Shown piece by piece: positions 56,628-64,000 of a stretch of 64,000 bases of DNA; within the stretch, counting starts at the first letter, position 1; every line of letters begins with the position of its first letter. Under the pieces are notes generated by a model that was not told the DNA's origin, ran no database searches, and was given only the letters and a program-made list of their open reading frames with translations. The stretch is from positions 69,661,538 to 69,725,537 of the forward strand of contig CM064868.1 of the NCBI GenBank assembly GCA_032719365.1. The letters run 5' to 3'. The stretch comes from Prinsepia uniflora (lineage: Eukaryota; Streptophyta; Magnoliopsida; Rosales; Rosaceae). A program made the position numbers and the translations under genes.

Positions 56628-56871
56628 TCTCCTTCATATCTAAGGATGATATGAAGAGTACCTCATGCTATGCATTCACTCTAGGCAGTGGAGTGTTTTC
56701 CTGGGCATTTGTGAAACAAAGCACAGTTGCTTTGTCCACTGCAGAAGCTGAGTATGTGAGTGCTGTAAAAGCAACTTCACAAGCTATTTGGCTACGTTTT
56801 GTGCTTAAAGACTTTGGAGAGGAACAAGGAGAACCAACTCCATTGTTATGTGACAACATGTCCTCCATAGC
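56628..56871 (+). pseudogene. Copia RNase H fragment
   Basis: STSCYAFTLGSGVFSWAFVKQ and VALSTAEAEYVSA are RNase H blocks continuing the older Copia element after the truncated LTR. LLCDNMSSIA ends at the LTR insertion at 56872. About 80 residues that should link it to 54741 are absent. Confidence 0.88.
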
Positions 56872-59591
56872 TGCAACACCCCAAAAATCCAAATAATGTA
56901 AATTTATAAAATAGTATGTAAAATGACATTTTTACCCTTGGAGGGGTGTGGTTAGAAGTTGACTTTTTGTTTGGAATGTTTTTTTGTACATTTTTCGAGG
57001 ACCATTATGTATGTCTCGAGACGCTGAGTCCGTAGACAGGTGGCACATCAAAAATGGAGCTCAGATGAGAAAGTTAAGGGTCTACAAAGATCAGGGGTAA
57101 ATCGGTAATTTGACGACCGAATGATAAAATGGTCATTTATCGGGAAAAGGGCTGAGTCACCAAAGTGATGAGTCCTGCCTTCAATTGGGGACACATGGCA
57201 ACATGAGGGAGGGCTGAGTGTTTGTACACCGCCCATTTCAAACAGTGGAACAAACAAAGAGGAACAACAGAGGTTTGATTCAAAGATTTCCCTCATTCAA
57301 TTCAATTAGCAGCAACCACTCGACAGACTAAGGAAATTGATGCACTTGAGCGAATTAAGAGATTAAGATAGAAAAGATAAATTCGAGGGCCAGAGAGAAA
57401 ACGAGAATCCCAGGATCGAATAATTGGAAAACAAGGTGGGAATTCGAATTCAAAGTGGTAAGCCTTGAGAATCAAAATTGAGGTTTGATTCAACTTCCTG
57501 AGATTATTTCGAACAAGCACACAACAAAAACGAGGGAAATTGATGCCGTTTTGATCAAGAACGGAAGCTCCAATTTCTGCACAAAATCGAGCTCGAGTTC
57601 GAACAACTTGAGGTAAGAACTTGTGTAATTAATTATGTAGAAATGTTTATTACAACCTCACGATGCTTCCTGTGTAAATTAATTAGAAAAAATGAGATTA
57701 ATTGAGTGAACCTGAAAATGAAACTCGTTCGAAGGTTCATTGTGGGATGTAAGGATTAAGTTCGTGATTGAAGTAATTACGTTTACAGAACTTAAATTAA
57801 GATGGATTAGATGGAATCTGATGAAAGAATGGAAGAAATTAAGGTCGAACTGATGAAGAATTTACCGGGTCGCATCGCGGGTTCACAACCCGTTTATTAG
57901 GAAATCGGGTGAAAGGGAAGACACTGTAGCAGTACTGTGCAAGAGCGTGAGGGCGCGTGGCTGGGTTTTTGAGGACGTGTCCAACATACTTTTTAATGTT
58001 CTCGATGATACGAACCTATTGGCGTTAGTTTCGGGTCAATCGGGCATGGATTCGGAGTAGTTCGAGTACTCGAAGCGTATCGTTTATGTTTAAATAATAT
58101 TATTAAATTCCGACGATTAAAGAATTCGTATGTGGGGTTATGTGATATCCTAGTAATCTTAAATTACTTTGTTTGGCAGGTCAGAATATTCCCAGGACTT
58201 CGGAAGAGAGCGAACAGCTTGAGACTGAACAATCTTGACGGTTTGTGAGTGGACTTTTGTTTTCTACCTAGAATGCATGCATATATGTTTTAAATAATTT
58301 ATTATATGATTTGGCATGGTTAATGTTTCGATATGATGATTTTTGGATTTTGGGAATATTATATTGTTTTATATTATTTTGGGCACGATTTTCGAGAAAA
58401 ACTGTGAAATTGATGTTTTGGGCGAAGGCCCGAGATTTGAGATTGGTTTTGACTCGGATTATGAGTCAGGGATTGATTTGATGGATTTGTAATGCTTTTT
58501 GGATATATTCTATGGATTTATGTGAAAATGGCAACTGAGGTTGCGGTTGCACGGATTTGCGTGAAAATGATATTTTGGGCTTGAGACCCAAATGGAAATG
58601 TGATTTTGATTGGATTGGTATTTCCATGTGATTACATGATGATATTATTGGTTTTCGGATTTATGAAATAATCGGGACTCTGGTTTTACGGATTTTGAGG
58701 AAATTATGTTATGGGCTGAGACCCTGTGTTGAAAATGATTTTGATTTCAAATGCAACTGTTTTTCACTGGTTTTCATGGTGGTGATATGTTGTGGATATT
58801 AGGGCTTCCGGCTGGGAATGTGTTTCCCCTGAATGAACCTTGGAGATAACGCTCACCTCCGGGATGGGATGTGTTCGCCCGGAGAGGTCAAGTAACACGG
58901 TCCGTTGTCGTGCAACCGAGGGAGGCTCGACTTAGATCAGATGTGCTGGATTATGTGGAGATCGGTCGGTGATGTGTTCACGACGATCTGGATTATCGGC
59001 TGGTGATGTGTTCACATCGACATGCTCGGATTTTGAGCAGTCCTTGAGCCTATTGATTTGCACGCGTTGCAGGGATAACGTGGCTATGAGATTGGATATG
59101 GAAATGAGTCCCGTGGTTTTATTGATATTTGAGATTTATGTTTTTACCCTGATATTTTACTCATGATTTCTGATATGCATGCATAATTTGGAATCTGGAG
59201 GGTAATAATGTATTTTGATAAATGTATTTATAAAAGTTTGTATTGTCCACTCACACTTTGATGTTTTATTTACCCTCCAGGCCAGTGCACATGTACATGG
59301 GCTGGTAACGAGGCAGAGGAATAAGTAGACCGTTGCGCACTCAGACACCTTACAGAGTAGGATTTTGATCCCTACTTGTAATATTACCTATACTCTGTAA
59401 ACCTGTTGACTAATCAAACTTGTGATGTCAACGGTCCTGTAAAACTTTACTATCCCTTGTCTGATAATGTCTGTCGTTTGTTGTGTTGTATATGTATATA
59501 TGTAAGGTTACTTTTGGCACTTTATAGTTATTGTCAGACGGGAGTAGGATCCTTCACGACTATCGAGGGATAATCGGGATGGGTCTTGTCA
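56872..59591 (+). mobile_element. 5' LTR of a Tekay-type Gypsy element (2720 bp)
   Basis: Starts TGCAACACCCC (one change from TGTAAC) and ends GGGTCTTGTCA next to a primer-binding site. U3 box GACAGGTGGCAC is at 57035-57046. GTGAGTGGAC is at 58245-58254, GTCCACTCAC at 59245-59254 and CCCTCCAG|G ends at 59280. The interval holds diverse hairpins: GGGC/GCCC near 58421, GACTC/GAGTC near 58451, TTTGGG/CCCAAA near 58576, and CTCCGGG/CCCGGAG at about 58857-58883. Its 3' LTR is not in the window. Confidence 0.88.
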
Positions 59592-59594
59592 AAT

Positions 59595-59606
59595 TGGTAT
59601 CAGAGC
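59595..59606 (+). promoter_or_regulatory. Primer-binding site (initiator Met tRNA type)
   Basis: TGGTATCAGAGC three bases after the LTR end at 59591. It shows that the long LTRs here read TGTAAC...TGACA in the transcriptional sense. Confidence 0.93.
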
Positions 59607-59685
59607 ATTAGGTTACGGTCTGAGTCTTGTACATTCGTGTGCATGTGTTGTTATACTGATCGGTTTTACTTACAGATATCTCAAT

Positions 59686-59839
59686 ATGCCTCTGAGACGC
59701 GAGCCCTGTGCACAACCTGGTGATGAGATGGGGGTCTAGATGTAGAGAGAGCTCAACGTTTAAGGGCCACTGAGTTTATTGGCCAGACCGTTCCATACGA
59801 GGCTTATGAGCGGATTACTTATTTGGAGCGGATTTTTGA
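59686..59839 (+). pseudogene. Tekay-type gag start, interrupted
   Basis: Begins MPLRREPCAQPGDEM, matching the basic Arg-rich gag start common in Tekay/Del elements, then hits TAG stops. Another frame gives ERITYLERIFDD-like residues, typical of the gag domain, ending at 59839. The reading resumes at 62798-62828 (FEIM.CPLGD) after the solo LTR, then is cut again at 62829. Confidence 0.75.
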
Positions 59840-62797
59840 TGACAGGACCCACCCCGATTATCGTCTCGATAATCGGGAAGCATCCTGCTCCCGTCTGACA
59901 ATTGAATTCAAAAGTCCGGAAAACTAAATAATATTACAACACACCCATTGTCAGACCAGGGAGGTTAAACAAATACATCCGACTGGACATCAAGTCCACA
60001 GTTTCACAGAGCAATATTACAAAACAGGTTGAAGAACAAATCCTACTCTATGAACTAACTACTCCGCAACGAAAAACTTTATGCCTCCGCCCCTGCCTCG
60101 GCGCTTGCCCCCGCGCTTGTACCACGACTTGGAGGGAATTTAAAACAACAAAGTGTGAGTGGACCGAAACATAAGTTTTACAGGAAAACAGTTTTCCGAA
60201 ATGGGGTTCGCCCTCCAGTTTTGTAACACGCATGCATAACCAAATATTCAAAAAAAATCGTGTATTAAACCTTTGAAAACTCTTTTTCCGACACATGAAA
60301 AACGTTACAGAGAATCGTCATAACCCATGTAAAACAATTTAATACTACCCGAATCCAGAACCGTCATTTTGAAACATCAATTGCACAAATCAAGTAAAAA
60401 GTGAGTCAATAATCAAAGTTAAGCCGTTGGATCCATCCGAGTCTTTAAACTCAATATCAGGCCTTCCCGGGATATCAACGAGTCTTTAAACTCAAAACAT
60501 GATCAATAGGCCTCGGGGGTATCCCAATAATCGAGTCTTTAAACTCACGAGTCTTTAAACTCAATCCGGGTCTTTAAACCCAATTTTCGGACCCCGCCCC
60601 CGTCACCAATAAACCGGGTCTTTAAACCCAAAACCAGATCTAACAATCAACCGGGTCTTTAAACCCAAAACCGATTTTAAACACAATAAACCAGGATTCA
60701 TCAATAACCGTTTTCCAACAACATTCCGAAATCATATCACGTCATAATAGGACTTATGTCCGAATTCACATGCAATTTCCAAAACATGTAATTTCCGAAA
60801 TCACTTCACAATTGTAATCAAAACATCATAAATCCTTAACATGCATAATCATATCCAGATACTTCATCAAAACATCATTCATGCATAAGCAAAACCCGTA
60901 ACCTCGAATTGCGTGAAATACGATGAATATCTCGAAAAGCGTGAAAATACGTAAAACCGGATTATCATATCACCATCATAAAATCATATGCAAAACCATA
61001 AGATAAACCAGTAAAATAGTCATGCATGCCCAGTTTAGAAATCAAAAAGTCCACTCACGGTTTTAGGACGCGTCAATCGCGCCCCGTGCGCTCCTCAGTA
61101 GCTTCGGAAGTGTCCGGGCCTGTAAAAACGTACAAGAAGGGTTACAAACATCCTCAAATAGCTCGTATGATTTTTCCTGATTTTCCCGGATTTTTCGGCG
61201 AAATTAAACTTAGAGACTTAACCTTCCGGACTCCCGAAATTAGCCCGAATGACTCCCGATCCACTCGAACTCTAAAGATAAAATGTTAATTAAACTGAAA
61301 GGATTAAATCTCATATTGACCGTGATCAGAGTTGACATCCCACGCGCCGTCACGCGCCGCCCAAAGTGGCTGCGCGTGAAGGCCACGCGCCAAGCTACAG
61401 TACCTTCGTCCTTACCCGGATAGACTGATAAACGGGTCTATTACCCGCGACTCAACCCGACCAGTTCAAGCTCAATTCTCAATCAATTCTTCCCGTTTTC
61501 AATCCTATTATCTTCTCTAATCCATTAATTTTAGGTCTGCATAAACGGTTAACCTCGACTAACACCAAATCGACCCAACTCAAGCTTGAACAGTCGAACA
61601 AGTCGACTTCTGGAACTCACCCAATGGTACAATCAATTGGACTCGCCGTTACCTGGAAGTCGTCGACCTCAACACTGGTTTTCCTCTGAAACTGAGACTC
61701 AGGTTCCCGGCCAACCAGTCCTCCTCCTCCTTCGATTCTTGCACGGTTGTGCTCGTAGTGACTCCAGAAGTCCAACACGGCCCTCGGTTTCGATCAACAA
61801 GCCCCAGAAATTAGATGTGATTTTTCCCTCCAATTGGTTCTTCCTTGAACAGCAACTCAGGTTCTTGGGCCAACCGTGATCATTCTCCCTCAGTTCTTCC
61901 ACCGTCGTGATTCTGCTACTCCCAGAAGTCCCTCAGTGTGTTTAGATTGATCCCAAAACCCGTAGGAATTGAACTCTGAGATTTCCCCCCAAAAACCCGA
62001 AAATGGTTCTTCACTGTTTCTCTCAAACTCAGCCTTCACACTGATGCACAAATGACCCCAAACGATTCCTCACTCCGTTCCCATACACGGTTAGTCGATC
62101 AGTGTGGCCAGCAGCCCGTGGGAGACCAACTGAAGTCTTTGAAAACGGTTTCCCGCAAACATAGAAACCATGGCCAATTCTTGCTCTCCTGTGCCCTGAA
62201 CTCTGTCCAACCGTGCACCAGTGCCACTCAATCCTACTTCCACTACCTCAATCGACTTAAACAAACCATCTGATCAGTCCACTAGCCATAAACAATTTCA
62301 CGCACAAACTCCACGGCCGCACTCTGTTTTCCACGGTGGTGAACAGTACCCCCGTGTAAAAAGACAAAAATGCCCTCACGGCAAAAATTACCAAGATGCC
62401 CTCCAACTTCCGTGACCCGTAACTCGGTCATCCGACGTCCGTTTCACGCGTGCCGCCTGTCGTTGTACTCGGGACCTCGAGACGAACCTAACGGTCTTCG
62501 AATCATGTGAAAACCAATTGTCAAGCAAAAAGTCAACTTTTTCCCATATAACGTCCAAATTACGATAATGCCCCTGAACTTCCGAACCTCATAACTTTCA
62601 CCTCGAGCCTCCGAATCGGACGTGCCGCCTGTCTATGAACTCGTGACGTCCCGAACTACGTCACGGTCATCGTTCAATGTCCGTTCGGCCTCCAAATCAA
62701 AAGGTCAACAAATTGACCACACGAATCACAGGGGTAAAAACGTCATTTTATTCAATATTTTATAATATTACATTTTCAGAATGTCTGGGGCGTTACA
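59840..62797 (-). mobile_element. Solo Gypsy LTR (2958 bp)
   Basis: Runs TGACAGGACCCACCCC to CTGGGGCGTTACA; flanks TTTGA and TTCGA are a duplication with one mismatch, and gag coding continues across. GTGAGTGGAC is at 60155-60164, GTCCACTCAC at 61049-61058 and the acceptor-like CCTCCAAG ends at 60128 in LTR sense. The GAGT/GGGT hairpin array is at about 60438-60667 and U3 boxes at 62450-62461 and 62622-62633, 172 bp apart. Confidence 0.9.
60438..60667 (-). repeat. Hairpin array, GAGT/GGGT type
   Basis: Seven or more units of GAGTCTTTAAACTC or GGGTCTTTAAACCC. The GGGT/ACCC form is more frequent at the right-hand side, as in the other arrays, so unit order is conserved among LTR copies. Confidence 0.75.
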
Positions 62798-62828
62798 TTC
62801 GAGATCATGTGATGCCCATTAGGGGATA

Positions 62829-64000
62829 TGTCAGGGCCCACCCCTAATCCCCTGGGATTAAGGGCTAAACCCCACTCCCGTCTAGCTTGCGCATGACACG
62901 AGGGCCAAACAGACGCCTAACCTCCGTGTGACACGTAAGCCGGACAAGGGAGTTCCGATCCAACTATCTCGACAACTTCGAACTTTCTAGAGTGCGCAGA
63001 GTCTACTGTGGATTGTGCGTGTGATGTCTCCATCTCTCTCGACCGACAGCCCGCACTGCAGCAACCTGTAGGGTATCGAAAACACGAAAAGACTGTGAGT
63101 GGACAAAAATAAAGTTTAAGTTCAAAAAAAGTTATCAGAAAACACATACATTTATACCCTCCGCGTAAAAACCAATGCATGCATATCAATTTCATGTCAT
63201 AAAACCGTGTACGAAAAACTAAACACATTTTTCTTTTTCCAACTCCCGGGCCTCTGCCCAAAACCGTCAAAAACCGTTTCATCCGGGCCACTGCCCAAAA
63301 CATCATCATCATCAAGTCTCAGTGAAAACCCAAAACACATTTAAAGCCACATTCTCATCCATCGAACCTGCTGGATCTATCTGAGTCTTTAAACTCCCGA
63401 GTCTTTAAACTCAATAACTAGTCCTCAATAATCCGAGTCTTTAAACTCCCGAGTCTTTAAACTCAACAGGCCTACGGGGGAAATATCAATATATCCAAGT
63501 CTTTAAACTCCCGAGTCTTTAAACTCAATCCGGGTCTTTAAACCCAATCCGGGCCCATCCCCCGTCAATCAATATCCGGGTCTTTAAACCCAATAACCAG
63601 ATCCAGCAAATCCAATCAAAACCGTTTGAAACCATTTCGAAATCCATATCCAAACCCGAATCCTAAATCACTGCTCAGATGCCCTTCCGGCATCCTGAAC
63701 CGTCATTTCGAATCCAGACCTAGAATCCATTTCCAAAACCACTTTTCTGAACTAGGCTTCAAGCCCGAAAACCCTTTTCCGAAATCTTTTTTCTTTCTTT
63801 GAAATCAACTCGTATTTCGAATCCCGAAATCAATTCAGAAAAACCAGGTTCAACTTACGATACTTATCAAAACCACGTAAAACGTAAAATCATCTTTTTC
63901 TCGATAAACGTGCAAAAACCATAAACCATCACAATCATAAATCGAATCATAGAATCAAGTATAGAAAACATATAAAAACACATATGCATGCATCAAGAGT
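62829..64000 (-). mobile_element. Gypsy LTR continuing beyond the window
   Basis: Starts TGTCAGGGCCCACCCC and resembles the LTRs at 1658 and 11134. GTGAGTGGAC is at 63095-63104, with the acceptor-like CTACAG|G ending at 63066 in LTR sense. The GAGT/GGGT hairpin array runs about 63382-63592. The U3 half, with any boxes, lies outside. An open frame at 62917-63315 on the minus strand is LTR sequence. Confidence 0.85.
63382..63592 (-). repeat. Hairpin array, GAGT/GGGT type
   Basis: Units occur in close pairs separated by CC (GAGTCTTTAAACTC then CCGAGTC...), which is not seen as often in the other copies. The last two units have the GGGT/ACCC stem. Confidence 0.75.

Larger units (their letters stand above)
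50530..56871 (+). mobile_element. Older Ty1/Copia element, 3' end missing
   Basis: It has a 5' LTR (50530-51178, TGTTGG...TTCA), primer-binding site TGGTATCAGAGC (51182-51193), gag, protease, integrase, reverse transcriptase and RNase H in Copia order. It is interrupted by a truncated Gypsy LTR (54742-about 56627) and cut by another at 56872, so no 3' LTR is present. Lineage is not clear from the motifs. It is inactive. Confidence 0.9.

Overview
The window is plant nuclear DNA, most likely from a (perhaps woody) eudicot. It holds two spliced host genes with canonical GT-AG introns, and almost everything else is retrotransposon. The lineages are plant-specific: Ty3/Gypsy of Tekay/Del type and Athila type, Ty1/Copia, 5S-carrying Cassandra-type TRIMs and hAT MITEs. 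I cannot name the species.

Layout. (1) 1-15874 is a nest of long-LTR Gypsy elements. A shrunken minus-strand LTR (757-15874) is split by a plus-strand solo LTR (888-15707, duplication TACCG). That is split by a two-LTR minus-strand element without coding capacity (1658-14103, TAGGA), which is split by another solo LTR (7443-10486, CTTAC). (2) 15875-17433 and 27823-28640 are two halves of a decayed Athila-type polyprotein. They are separated by a 10.4-kb insertion complex (17434-27817, GTTTC) holding two Cassandra elements, a (TG)n microsatellite, an AT-rich putative LTR with a TATA box and a 3.05-kb solo LTR. (3) 28641-37300 is Athila-type 3' non-coding DNA and an LTR, carrying a hAT MITE (29155-29772) and a 2.5-kb solo LTR (32318-34817, GAAGT). 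(4) 37300-43029 is the gene island: a tau-class glutathione S-transferase (plus) convergent with a six-exon GDP-fucose O-fucosyltransferase family gene (minus). (5) 43639-48470 is a young Copia element with 253-bp LTRs and duplication GAACA. (6) 49607-50139 is a second hAT MITE. (7) 50530-56871 is an older, broken Copia element interrupted by a truncated long LTR. (8) 56872-64000 is a Tekay-type 5' LTR, primer-binding site and gag start, interrupted by a solo LTR (59840-62797) and another LTR that runs off the window.

The most unusual signal is in the long Gypsy LTRs (ten scored, from several subfamilies). Each carries GTGAGTGGAC in LTR sense and, 0.7-1.3 kb later, its exact or near-exact reverse complement GTCCACTCAC. 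In nine of ten for which the site can be judged, a pyrimidine-rich stretch and an AG (usually CAG|G) follow 27-30 nt after the A of CTCAC. This looks like an LTR intron whose 5' splice site is complementary to its own branch-point box. Between the two boxes lie arrays of short hairpins with conserved loops and stems that covary between units. The U3 region of six of these LTRs has two copies of a GACAGGYGGCAC box 169-172 bp apart. These are readings of sequence and need RNA evidence.
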